Assembly (NCBI GenBank): GCA_963777775.1
Contig: CAVZRL010000006.1
Coordinates: forward strand, 59,251-123,250
DNA length: 64,000 nucleotides
Reading direction: 5' to 3'
Source: WHSW01 sp963777775
Lineage (GTDB): Bacteria > Actinomycetota > Thermoleophilia > Solirubrobacterales > 70-9
Shown here: positions 9,685 through 17,490 of the stretch, one piece after another
How positions within the stretch are numbered: position 1 is the first letter of the stretch
Layout: the number at the start of each line of letters is the position of its first letter
Notes under the pieces: model-generated
What the model saw: only the letters and a program-made list of their open reading frames with translations
What the model was told of the DNA's origin: nothing
The model's database searches: none
Position numbers and translations under genes: made by a program

Positions 9685-10437
9685 CTAGTAGTGGTCGGGC
9701 GCATGCTTGTACGAGTCCCACGCCTCCATGTCGTGGGTGAAGAAGACCTCAGCCTCGAGCCGCCGCGCGAGGTGCTTGAGCTTGCGCAGCGAGGCGAAGT
9801 TGGCGGTCGGGTCGTTGTGGAAGCCAGAGATCAACTCCTTCTCCCAGGTCTCCTGCGTGTAGGTGACGTCGGCGCAGAACAGCATCGGCGCGCTCCCCTC
9901 CCGCTCGATCACGAGCGAGTAGTGACCGACCGTGTGGCCCGGGGTGTAGAGGAGCCGGACCCCGTCGGCAAACTCGACCTCGTCGCCCTCGAGCCAACGA
10001 TAGACCGAGTCGGGGCGGTGGAACACCTTGTCGGCGTAGCCGAGCCGCTCGAACGGCTCCGGCACGAGGGCGTGGCGAAGCTCCTCCTTGCCGACCCAGG
10101 TCACCGCGTCGGGCAGGTGCCGCTGGCCTCCGCAGTGATCGAAGTGAAGATGCGAGTTGATCACCGCGGTCACATCGGAGGGCGCGAACCCGCACTTCTC
10201 GAGCTGCGCCGGGATCGTCTGCTCTTCGGTTTGCTCGGGGAGCTCGAATGCCAGGTACTCCTGGACCGTCTCCAGGTCGTAGCCCGAGTCGAACAGGAAG
10301 AGCCCGTCGGTGTGCTCGATCAGCACGCTGTAGACCGGGAAGCGGACCGGGTTGCCGCAGTCGATGTTCCACATCACGTGCGAGCGGTCGATCACCAGTG
10401 ACCCGGAGTCGAGGAACCGGACGCGTTGCACAGCCAT
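9685..10437 (-). CDS. MBL-fold lactonase, 4-pyridoxolactonase-like (AHL-lactonase family)
   Basis: This 250-aa metallo-beta-lactamase-fold hydrolase has the dinuclear zinc motif HLHFDH at residues 96-101, GHTVGHYS, FCADVTYT and a C-terminal HDMEAW. The N-terminus (FLDSGSLVIDRSHVMWN, then VRFPVYSVLIEH) matches my memory of 4-pyridoxolactonase, which opens 4-pyridoxolactone to 4-pyridoxate. N-acyl-homoserine lactonases share the fold and are the main alternative. Operon position beside a pyridoxal-dehydrogenase-like SDR argues for the B6 role. The Met at 10437 is preceded by a strong GGAGAGAGGGAG site. Confidence 0.8.
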   Translation of the reverse strand: MAVQRVRFLDSGSLVIDRSHVMWNIDCGNPVRFPVYSVLIEHTDGLFLFDSGYDLETVQEYLAFELPEQTEEQTIPAQLEKCGFAPSDVTAVINSHLHFDHCGGQRHLPDAVTWVGKEELRHALVPEPFERLGYADKVFHRPDSVYRWLEGDEVEFADGVRLLYTPGHTVGHYSLVIEREGSAPMLFCADVTYTQETWEKELISGFHNDPTANFASLRKLKHLARRLEAEVFFTHDMEAWDSYKHAPDHY

Positions 10438-10453
10438 CTCCCTCTCTCCTTCC

Positions 10454-11386
10454 TCAGACGTCCTGGCCGTCGAGCGTTTTGCGGACCGCGACCAGCGCCG
10501 CCGCTCGCTTCGCCGGCAGCTCGGCGAGCTCGTCCTCCGAGTACTCGAACAGCCCACCGCCGGTCTTGATCCCGAGCTTGCCCTTCCCGGTCAGCCTGGT
10601 GACCGTCTCCGAGACCCCGGGCTCGGTCGAGAGGTCGGAGTTGAGGTAGCCGGCGACGCTCTCGTAGATGTCGAGCCCGGCGACGTCGAGCAGCTGCATC
10701 GGCGGGATCACCGCGAGCTTGTAGCCGATCCCCCACTTGACGTTCAGGTCGAGTTCCTCGGCGTCGATCACGCCCTCGTCGACGAGCGCGAGGCACTCGC
10801 GCATGATCGCGTACAGGACGCGGTTCTCGACGAACCCGGGGACCTCCTTCTTCAGCAGGCACGGGTAGTAGCCGATCCGCTCGATCAGCGCCTGGGCCGC
10901 GGCGATCGTCTCCTCGCTCGTCCGCTCGCCGGGGATCACCTCGATCATCGGGATCAGCTGCGGCGGGTTGGACCAGTGCATGCCGATCACCCGCTCGGGG
11001 TGCTCGAGGTTCTCGGCCATCTTCGTGATCGGGATCCCCGAGGTGTTCGACGCGATCATCGAGTCGTCGGCGAGGTGGCGCTCGAACTCGGCCAGGGCCT
11101 CCTGCTTCAGCTCGAGCTTCTCCGGAATCGCCTCGAGCACGACGTCGGCGCCCTCGAGCGCGGCCGCGAGGTCGGTCTCGAAGCGAATCTCGCCGCCCTC
11201 GCCCGGTTCGCCGCCGAGGCGCTCGAGCACCCCGCGCGCGAGCTCGACCCCCTTCTTCGCCCGCTCGAGCGCCTCCTCGGAGACGTCGTAGAGCGCCACC
11301 TCGATTCCGGGGCGCTCGAGCACCGCCCCCATCCCCGGCCCCATCGTCCCGGTGCCGATCACCGCTGCCCGCCTGATCTCGCTCAT
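10454..11386 (-). CDS. 3-hydroxyacyl-CoA dehydrogenase family protein, FHMPC dehydrogenase-like
   Basis: This 310-aa NAD-dependent dehydrogenase has a Rossmann motif (IGTGTMGPGM), then NTSGIPITK and MHWSNPPQLIPMIEVIPGE with the catalytic His near residue 137. VPGFVENRVLYAIMREC opens the C-terminal domain. These segments resemble 5-formyl-3-hydroxy-2-methylpyridine-4-carboxylate 5-dehydrogenase of the Mesorhizobium B6 pathway, an unusual member of this fold that oxidises an aldehyde to an acid. An ordinary beta-oxidation role is less likely because no other fatty-acid gene is present. The Met at 11386 has a GGAGG site; upstream in-frame codons run into the 61-bp repeat and are not genuine coding. 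Confidence 0.8.
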   Translation of the reverse strand: MSEIRRAAVIGTGTMGPGMGAVLERPGIEVALYDVSEEALERAKKGVELARGVLERLGGEPGEGGEIRFETDLAAALEGADVVLEAIPEKLELKQEALAEFERHLADDSMIASNTSGIPITKMAENLEHPERVIGMHWSNPPQLIPMIEVIPGERTSEETIAAAQALIERIGYYPCLLKKEVPGFVENRVLYAIMRECLALVDEGVIDAEELDLNVKWGIGYKLAVIPPMQLLDVAGLDIYESVAGYLNSDLSTEPGVSETVTRLTGKGKLGIKTGGGLFEYSEDELAELPAKRAAALVAVRKTLDGQDV

Positions 11387-11410
11387 CTCTGGTTCGCCTC
11401 CTTTGGAAAC

Positions 11411-11533
11411 ACTTGCGGACGCCTTCGGCATCCTTACCTGCTGCTTTCGGGGCAAGCCCCTCACCTCAATCACTTGCGGACGCCTTCGGCGTCCTCACCT
11501 GTTGCTTTCGGGGGCAAGCCCCTCACCTGAATC
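11411..11533. repeat. Tandem 61/62-bp hairpin repeat, two copies
   Basis: Copy 1 is 11411-11471 and copy 2 is 11472-11533; they differ at only a few positions. Each contains two palindromes: GGACGCC-TTC-GGCGTCC (perfect in copy 2) and GGGGC-AA-GCCCC. The right copy supplies the last codons of the Mo-hydroxylase large subunit. REP- or BIME-like intergenic elements have this design. Confidence 0.7.
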
Positions 11534-13698
11534 TCTTGGATTCGCCGCCACACCCGTTCGGGCGTGAACGGAAGCTCGTTCATCGGCACCCCGGCGTCGG
11601 CGAGCGCCGTTGCGATCGCCGCCGGCGTCGCCGCCTGCGCCCCTTCGCCACAGCCCTTCGCCCCGTAGGGGCCGGGCCCGTCGCCGTTCTCGACGATGAT
11701 CCCCTTCATCCGCGCCGGCATGTCCTCGATCCGCGGCACGCGATAGTCCAAGAGCGTGTCGTTGGTGAGCACGCCGCCCTCGAAGACCATCTCCTCGAAG
11801 AGCGCGTTGCCGATCCCCTGCAGCACCGCTCCCTCGTCCTGTCGCTCGACGAGCAGTGGGTTGATCGCCTTGCCGACGTCGGCGATCGTCGCCATCTGAT
11901 CGACGCTCACGCGACCGGTCTCGGGGTCGACGCCGACCTCGGCGGCGGCGATGCAGATCTCCCAGAAGACCGGGCCCTCGGCGTAGGAGCCGCTGCCCTG
12001 CTCGGGGCGCACCTCGCCCTCGCCGACGAGCTCGCCGCCGGTGAAGCCGAAGCGCTCGGCGATCAGCTCGGCGTAGGTGGCCTCGTGGGCCGGGCCTCGC
12101 ACGACCCCGTCGACGACCTCGAGCCCGGACCGCTCGGTGCCCCAGGTGGCGGCCGCGGTCTCCAGCAGGCGCTCGCGCAGGTCCGCGGCGGCGCGCTGCA
12201 CGGCGAGTCCTGCGAGCGTCGTCGAGCGACTCGCTCCGGTGGAGCGGTCATACGGGGTGAAGCGGGTGTCGGCCCCCTGCACCGTGACCCCGCCGACGTC
12301 GAGTGCGAGCTCCTGGGCGGCGATCTGGGCCATTACCGTGCGCGCTCCCTGGCCCATCTCGGTGGTCCCGACGTGGACCTCGACGCCGCCGTCGGCCTCC
12401 ATGCGGACGCTGGCGTGCGAGACCGGGTGGGCGCCGGCGGCGAGCAGCCCGACCGCGAGCCCGCGCCCGGTCCACTCGCGCTTCGGCTCTCCCCAGCCAA
12501 CCGCGGCAGCCGCCTTCTCGACGTCGCCGACCAGATCGGCGTCGAGCGGCTTGCCACTCCCGTCCGGGCGCACCGGCTGGCCCGGGCGAAGCAGGTTTCG
12601 TCGCCGGATCTCGAGCGGGTCGATCCCGGCCCGGCGGGCGAGCTCGTCGACCTGCAACTCGCCGATCCATTGCAGGTGCGCGGCGCCGAAGGCGCGGTAG
12701 GAGCCGGCGGGGGAGGTGTTCGAGTAGACGCAGTTGGCGTCGACGTGGACCGCCTCCCAGCCGTAGGGACCGGGAGCCGCATCGCCCGCCGTCGCGCAGA
12801 CGCGCGGGCCGTTGTCGGCGTAGGCGCCGGTGTCGAGCCAGAGCCGGACGCTGCGCGAGACGAGCTTGCCGTCGCCGGTCGCCGTGGTCCGCATCCGGCA
12901 GCGCATCCCGTGGCGGCGCGTCGTCACCATCGACTCGTCGACCCGGTTCTGGATCCGCACCGGCCGCGCCGCCTTCCAGGAGAGCGCCGCCGTGATCGGC
13001 TCCATCTTCGTGTAGCTCTTCGAGCCGAAGCCGCCGCCGAGGTAGGGCACGATCACCCGAACGCGGCCGAGCGGCAGCTTGAACAGGTCGGCGAGCTCCG
13101 CGCGGACGAGGAACGGGTGCTGGCACGAGGCCCAGAGCGTGAGCTCGTCGCCGGCGAAGTCGGCGACCACGGTGTGGGTCTCCATCGCGTACTGGTAGAC
13201 GGCGGGGAACTCGTACTCGCCCTCGACCGTGAGCTCGGCCTCCGCCTCGGCGAGCTCGACCGAGCCGGCGTCGAGGCGGTAGCGGTAGCAGACGTTTCCC
13301 TCCCGGTCGGGCAGCTCGCCGAGTCCGTGGAAGAGCCCCGGGCGCGACTCGCCCTCGTGGACGAGCGGCGCGTCGTCGGCGATCGCCTCGGCGATCGTGC
13401 CGACGACCGGCAGCTCCTCGTAGGAGACGACGATCTCGTGCAGCGCCGCCTCGGCGGTCGCCTCGTCCTCGGCGGCGACGGCGGCGACCGGCTCGCCCTG
13501 GAAGCGCACCCTCTCGGTGGCGAGGATCGGCCGGTCCTTGATCGCGTGGCCCCAGTAGGGGTCGAAGCCGCCGAGCTCGGAGCCGAGCAGGACCGTGACC
13601 ACGCCCGGCATCGCCTCGGCGGCCGAGACTTCGATCGAGACGATCCGCGCGTGCGGGACCGCGGCGCGCAGGACCTTGCCGTGGAGCATCCGTGGCAC
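11470..13698 (-). CDS. Molybdopterin-dependent hydroxylase, large (Mo-binding) subunit
   Basis: This is a xanthine dehydrogenase / CO dehydrogenase / nicotinate hydroxylase family large subunit, 742 aa from the first available ATG. The MPT-binding motifs are GGGFGSKSY, GSYRAFGAAH and EMGQGARTVMAQ. A GCGEGAQ motif carries the catalytic Glu near the C-terminus. It hydroxylates a ring carbon next to nitrogen using water. Conserved N-terminal residues (IGRSEGRKDAAPKIRGR) lie upstream in the same frame to about 13800 without a start codon. A one-base loss near 13804-13810 would connect them to a GTG that overlaps the small-subunit stop, so the true start is probably at about 13817. The last ~17 residues come from the hairpin repeat. 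The FAD subunit is encoded at 25650 in the divergent operon. Confidence 0.88.
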   Translation of the reverse strand: MPRMLHGKVLRAAVPHARIVSIEVSAAEAMPGVVTVLLGSELGGFDPYWGHAIKDRPILATERVRFQGEPVAAVAAEDEATAEAALHEIVVSYEELPVVGTIAEAIADDAPLVHEGESRPGLFHGLGELPDREGNVCYRYRLDAGSVELAEAEAELTVEGEYEFPAVYQYAMETHTVVADFAGDELTLWASCQHPFLVRAELADLFKLPLGRVRVIVPYLGGGFGSKSYTKMEPITAALSWKAARPVRIQNRVDESMVTTRRHGMRCRMRTTATGDGKLVSRSVRLWLDTGAYADNGPRVCATAGDAAPGPYGWEAVHVDANCVYSNTSPAGSYRAFGAAHLQWIGELQVDELARRAGIDPLEIRRRNLLRPGQPVRPDGSGKPLDADLVGDVEKAAAAVGWGEPKREWTGRGLAVGLLAAGAHPVSHASVRMEADGGVEVHVGTTEMGQGARTVMAQIAAQELALDVGGVTVQGADTRFTPYDRSTGASRSTTLAGLAVQRAAADLRERLLETAAATWGTERSGLEVVDGVVRGPAHEATYAELIAERFGFTGGELVGEGEVRPEQGSGSYAEGPVFWEICIAAAEVGVDPETGRVSVDQMATIADVGKAINPLLVERQDEGAVLQGIGNALFEEMVFEGGVLTNDTLLDYRVPRIEDMPARMKGIIVENGDGPGPYGAKGCGEGAQAATPAAIATALADAGVPMNELPFTPERVWRRIQEIQVRGLPPKATGEDAEGVRK

Positions 13699-13813
13699 GT
13701 TGATGTCGCCGGCAAAGTGGGCCCGGCCGCGGATCTTCGGGGCCGCGTCCTTGCGCCCCTCCGAGCGGCCGATCCGGTCCGTGGTCGCGGTCGGAGCCGC
13801 GGTCCCGGGGCGC

Positions 13814-14305
13814 TCACCGCCCGCCCTCCGGGCCCGGGGGCGCGCCGACCAGCGCCTCGGCGGCCTCGACGATCGCCTTGTAGCCGGTGCAGCGGCAGAC
13901 GTTGCCGTCGAGCCCGCTGATCACGTCGTCGCGATCGCGGAGCTCGCCGGCGTCGCGGAGCGCCTTCAGGGTGAGCACGAAGCCGGGGGTGCAGAAGCCG
14001 CACTGAAGCGCGGCGCGGTCCGTGAAGGCGCGCTCGAACTCGGCGAACTCGGGGCGCTCGGAGAAGCCCTCGATCGTCAGCACCTCGCGGCCGTCCGCGT
14101 CGCAGGTCAGGAACGTGCACGAGCTCACCGGCTCGCCGTCGACGAGCACCGTGCACGTCCCGCACACCTGGACGTCGCAGGAGCGCTTCGCCCCGGTGAG
14201 GCCGAGGCGCTCGCGCAGGGTGTCGAGCAAGAGCTCGCGGGCCGGCACGACCAGCTCCCGCGCGGCGCCGTTGACGACGATCTTGGTCGCGAGCTCCTCT
14301 GCCAC
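13814..14305 (-). CDS. (2Fe-2S)-binding small subunit of molybdenum hydroxylase
   Basis: This 163-aa protein has two iron-sulfur domains. The plant-ferredoxin-like N-terminal cluster is CDVQVCGTC plus a later Cys in SSCTF. The C-terminal four-helix cluster is CGFCTPGF plus CRCTGY. It passes electrons from the molybdenum centre to the FAD subunit. The GTG start at 14305 overlaps the preceding TAG by one base; longer in-frame extensions are arginine-rich shadow sequence. Its TGA overlaps the likely GTG of the large subunit. Confidence 0.9.
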   Translation of the reverse strand: MAEELATKIVVNGAARELVVPARELLLDTLRERLGLTGAKRSCDVQVCGTCTVLVDGEPVSSCTFLTCDADGREVLTIEGFSERPEFAEFERAFTDRAALQCGFCTPGFVLTLKALRDAGELRDRDDVISGLDGNVCRCTGYKAIVEAAEALVGAPPGPEGGR

Positions 14306-15066
14306 TACGCCTCCATCCCCTGCCCGAGCCCGCGCCGGCGCAGCTCGCGAACCCAGGCCCGCCAGTACTCGCCGACCAGCCCGTCGTTGTACTTGCGCCG
14401 GTGCAGGTCGTCGATCAGCGCCGGGTCGATCGGTCGCGGCTTGCCCAGCGTCGCGGCGATCGACTGAAGCATCACCGCCCGCTCGAGCGTCACCGCGGCG
14501 AGCACCATCCACGACAGGTCCCGCTCGGCCACCAGCACGCCGTGGTTTCGCAGCAGCACGACCGAGCGCTCGCCGAGCGCCTCGCCGACCTCCGAGCCCT
14601 GCTCGGGCTCGGTGATCAGGTCCGGGCTGCCGTCGTAGACGGCGACCCCGCGGGCGAACATCAGCGCGTCGTGGGTCAGGTGCAGGAGCTCGGCGTCGGT
14701 GGCCCCGAACGCGGTCGCGTACGGCGGGTGACCGTGGACGATCGCGCCGACGTCGTCGCGGCGGCGGTAGACCTCGGTGTGGAGGACGGCCTCGAGGTGC
14801 ATCTCATCCGAGGCGTCGCGCAGGTCGGCGCCGAGCTCGAACTCGATCACGTCGGCGGCCGTGACCTCGGCGAGCGTCACCCCGCGGCGCTTGATCCAGA
14901 TCCGGTCCGGGCGCTGGCGATCGCGGGCGCTGACGTGCCCGAGGGTCAGGTCCTGGTAGCCCTCGCTGGCCAGGATCCGGCAGGCCCAGGCAACCCGCGC
15001 CTTGACGTCGTCTCCGGGTTCGGCCGAGCCACCGTGCGCGCCCGTCCCCGTCTCCGGGACCGCCAT
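14305..15066 (-). CDS. Class II aldolase/adducin family protein (possible HMPDC 4-decarboxylase)
   Basis: This 253-aa metal-dependent protein has GHVSARDRQ, an acidic E in DEMHLEAVLH, the metal-binding HGH of VHGHPPYATAFG and LLRNHGVLV. The family includes fuculose-phosphate aldolase and also 3-hydroxy-2-methylpyridine-4,5-dicarboxylate 4-decarboxylase of B6 breakdown. That decarboxylase acts directly after the FHMPC dehydrogenase whose homologue is in this operon, so it is the favoured role (inference from context). It overlaps the iron-sulfur gene by one base and lies 3 bp after the cupin. Confidence 0.8.
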   Translation of the reverse strand: MAVPETGTGAHGGSAEPGDDVKARVAWACRILASEGYQDLTLGHVSARDRQRPDRIWIKRRGVTLAEVTAADVIEFELGADLRDASDEMHLEAVLHTEVYRRRDDVGAIVHGHPPYATAFGATDAELLHLTHDALMFARGVAVYDGSPDLITEPEQGSEVGEALGERSVVLLRNHGVLVAERDLSWMVLAAVTLERAVMLQSIAATLGKPRPIDPALIDDLHRRKYNDGLVGEYWRAWVRELRRRGLGQGMEA

Positions 15067-15069
15067 CCC

Positions 15070-15432
15070 TCAGCGCCGCTCGGTGGGCGGGTAGTCCGGA
15101 TGCGGGAAGCCGAACACCATCACCACGTCGGCGTCGGAGTCGTTGACGACCGCGTGCCAGGTCCCCGGCGGGATGTGGAGCGCATCCCCGGCCGCGAAGC
15201 GGACCTCGCCCTCGTCGGTGTCGAGGCGCCCGGAGCCGCCGACCACGTAGGCGACCTCGTCGGTCTCGTGCGAGACGCTGGCCGTGGCGCTGCCGGGCTT
15301 GAACACCGAGTAGCCGATCGAGGCGGCGGGGCCGTCGACCCGCTCGGCCGTGACCAGCATCCTGCTCCAGCTTCCGCCGGGGAGCTCGATCGGCTCGACG
15401 CTCTCGAGCGCAACGACGCTTATCCCGCTCAC
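15070..15432 (-). CDS. Small cupin-domain protein
   Basis: This 120-aa single beta-barrel protein has the two cupin motifs: SHETDEVAYVVGGSGRL, with ligand-type His and Glu, and PPGTWHAVVNDSD with the second His. It starts at GTG overlapping the stop of the upstream M29-like gene by 4 bases (GTGA). It could be a small metal-dependent enzyme or a binding protein in ring breakdown; the sequence does not decide. Confidence 0.72.
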   Translation of the reverse strand: MSGISVVALESVEPIELPGGSWSRMLVTAERVDGPAASIGYSVFKPGSATASVSHETDEVAYVVGGSGRLDTDEGEVRFAAGDALHIPPGTWHAVVNDSDADVVMVFGFPHPDYPPTERR

Positions 15433-16433
15433 AGCGCCCACTCCCCGTCCTTGACGATCCAGGTGCCGTCGTCGACGATCTGCAGGCTGGCCTCGAGGAT
15501 CACCCCGTCGAGGTGCAGCGAGCAGACGTTCTGGCCGCCCGGATAGGCGAGGTGGTTGTCGCCGAGCGCGAAGTGCACCGTGCCCACCCGGCCCTTCTCC
15601 GAGGGCGTGCCGAACGGCGCCACCTCGGAGACGCCGAAGGCGAACTCGCCGGCGACGTCGGCGTTCTCGACCCCGTCGATCAACTCGCGCAGGCGGCGCG
15701 CGTCGTCGCCGCCCTCGATCGAGGCGGCGCGGCCGTTCTCCATCTTCCAGGTGATCGGCTCTGAGACCTGGCCCGCGAGCCCGATCCCGAGCATCACGCC
15801 GTCGACGACGATCGTGCCCTCGGTGCGGTCCTCGACCGCGGCGAACGCGACCTCGGCCCAGAGCGGCAGCGGGCCCATCATCTGGCCGCGTCTCTTGATC
15901 GAGGTCACCTCGAGCGACGGCCGGCCCTCGATCGAGACCCGGACGTCGGTGCCCGCGGGCGAGGTGACGTGGCACTCCTTCTTGCCCTCGAGCGCGGCCA
16001 TCGCGTCCTTGGCGCGCCGGATCGCCCCGTGGATCTTCTCAACCGTCAGGCCCCACTCGCCCATCCCCGGCTCGACCGAGCAGATCTTCGCGTTCGCCTC
16101 GCAGGACTGCTTGACCGCCGGCACGTGGGCGAAGCGGTTCGCCCACTCGAGGTTGGTGACGATGATGATCTCGTCGGAGTTCACCATCGCCTCGTGCAGG
16201 TTGCGCGGCGGAGCCATCGGGAAGCGCGTGTCGGCGCGGCCGCGACGTACCTGCGCCTCGTTGTCCATGATCACCGGCCAGGCGCCGCGGTCGAGCGCGA
16301 CCGCGGCGAGGGCGTCGGCCTCCCCGCGGTGCTCGTTGTCGCAGATGATCGTCACGACGTCGTCTTCCTCGACGGTCATGCAGACGTCGACGACCAGCTC
16401 TGCGTCCTTGCGGATCTCTTCAGCGGTTGGCAT
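15429..16433 (-). CDS. M29 aminopeptidase-fold protein, possible NicX-like ring-cleaving dioxygenase
   Basis: This 334-aa protein belongs to the family holding M29 leucyl aminopeptidases and 2,5-dihydroxypyridine 5,6-dioxygenase (NicX). The C-terminal domain shows EGTIVVDG, SEPITWKMENG and GTVHFALGDN. CSLHLDGVILEASL carries a His-x-Asp pair like the iron ligands of NicX. Within an operon for pyridine-ring breakdown a dioxygenase is more plausible than a peptidase. The ATG at 16433 lies 4 bp from the LLM gene stop. Family is likely; reaction is inferred. Confidence 0.7.
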   Translation of the reverse strand: MPTAEEIRKDAELVVDVCMTVEEDDVVTIICDNEHRGEADALAAVALDRGAWPVIMDNEAQVRRGRADTRFPMAPPRNLHEAMVNSDEIIIVTNLEWANRFAHVPAVKQSCEANAKICSVEPGMGEWGLTVEKIHGAIRRAKDAMAALEGKKECHVTSPAGTDVRVSIEGRPSLEVTSIKRRGQMMGPLPLWAEVAFAAVEDRTEGTIVVDGVMLGIGLAGQVSEPITWKMENGRAASIEGGDDARRLRELIDGVENADVAGEFAFGVSEVAPFGTPSEKGRVGTVHFALGDNHLAYPGGQNVCSLHLDGVILEASLQIVDDGTWIVKDGEWAL

Positions 16434-16437
16434 TCGA

Positions 16438-17490
16438 TCACCTCGCGATCTCGTGTTCGAAGGCGGGCAGAACCTGTTCGGCGAAGCGCTCGACCTGGCC
16501 GAACTGGTCGAGGTCGCCGAAGCGGCAGATGAAGTGGTTGACGCCGCGGCGGGCGAATTCCCGCAGCCACTCGGCGATCTGCTCGGGCGTGCCGACCGGG
16601 CCCCAGTTCGAGAGATCCATCGCCTGCGACAGCTCCGGGTAATACTGGGAGATGTAACCGTCGAACGCCGACTTGGCCTCCGCCTCGGAGTCGGCGATGT
16701 TCATCGTCACCTGGTAGGCGACCGTGTAGTCGGCGAAGTCGCGGTCGACTTCCTTTGCCGCCTCCTCGAGGTAGCCGATCTGCTCGGTGAGCTCCTCAGG
16801 GTGCTCGGCGCGACAGCAGGTCATCCAGCCGTCGCCGTAACGGATGATCCGCCGGCAGGCCCGCTTCATGGTCCGCACCATGCGCTCGTCAGAGGAGTCG
16901 TCGACGAGGCGCGGGTTCGAAACGACCCAGATCGGCGGCGGCGTCTGCAGCGGCGCGAGCGGCGCCATCTCGGTGCCGGAGTGGAAGCTGACCTGCTCGT
17001 AGTCGTAGTAGTCGCCGTGGAAGGTGACCTCGCCCTCCGTCCACAGGGTGCGCACGACCTCGAGCACCTCCTCGAGTACGTAGCCGCGCTTGTTGAACGG
17101 CAGCCCGAGCGCCTCGAACTCCCGCTGCACTCCCTTCTCGGGGTTGCCCATGCACGGGCCGAGGATCGTGCGCCCGTTCGAGAGCACGTCGAGGGTCGCC
17201 CACTCCAGTGCCAGGTAGAGGGGATTGCGGGTCGAGGCGACCAGGCACGCGGTCCCGAGCCGGACCCGCTCGGTCCGTTGCGAGATCGCGGAGAGCAGGG
17301 AGATCGGTTCGTAGCGCGGCTTCGAGAAGAGGCTGTCTCCGACCCAGACCGAGGCAAACCCGAGCTCCTCGACCCGCTCTGAGAGGTCGAGCAGATCGGC
17401 GAGCGAGTAGTCGGGTGCGATCAGCGGCTCGCGGTTGTTGAGATTGACCCCGAACTGCAGCCGGCTCGAGTTGTCGTCGTTGGCGCTCAG
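16438..17490 (-). CDS. LLM class flavin-dependent oxidoreductase with probable CTG start
   Basis: This 350-aa bacterial-luciferase-like monooxygenase uses reduced flavin from a partner reductase. The N-terminal barrel (LQFGVNLNNREPLIAP, GFASVWVGDSLFSKPRYEP, RLGTACLVASTRNP) lies upstream of the first ATG/GTG. The true start therefore appears to be CTG at 17490, which overlaps the GntR stop (CTGA). Starting at the internal GTG (17187) would delete about 100 conserved residues. Later motifs are TILGPCMGNPEKG and GTPEQIAEWL. Members of this class include pyridine-ring monooxygenases, so ring opening is possible here. Confidence 0.8.
   Translation of the reverse strand: MSANDDNSSRLQFGVNLNNREPLIAPDYSLADLLDLSERVEELGFASVWVGDSLFSKPRYEPISLLSAISQRTERVRLGTACLVASTRNPLYLALEWATLDVLSNGRTILGPCMGNPEKGVQREFEALGLPFNKRGYVLEEVLEVVRTLWTEGEVTFHGDYYDYEQVSFHSGTEMAPLAPLQTPPPIWVVSNPRLVDDSSDERMVRTMKRACRRIIRYGDGWMTCCRAEHPEELTEQIGYLEEAAKEVDRDFADYTVAYQVTMNIADSEAEAKSAFDGYISQYYPELSQAMDLSNWGPVGTPEQIAEWLREFARRGVNHFICRFGDLDQFGQVERFAEQVLPAFEHEIAR

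Noticed and set aside
9685..10437. Quorum-quenching AHL lactonase
   Set aside because: The fold is shared, but the N-terminal sequence and operon partners point to pyridoxolactone; no quorum-sensing genes nearby.
11411..11533. CRISPR array
   Set aside because: Only two adjacent copies with no spacers, and the units are internally palindromic; no cas genes in the window.
11413..13920. 835-codon plus-strand open frame over the Mo-hydroxylase genes
   Set aside because: It is a mirror frame of the minus-strand large subunit in very GC-rich DNA: Arg/Asp/Leu/Gly-rich, without family motifs. The minus-strand protein has clear catalytic motifs.
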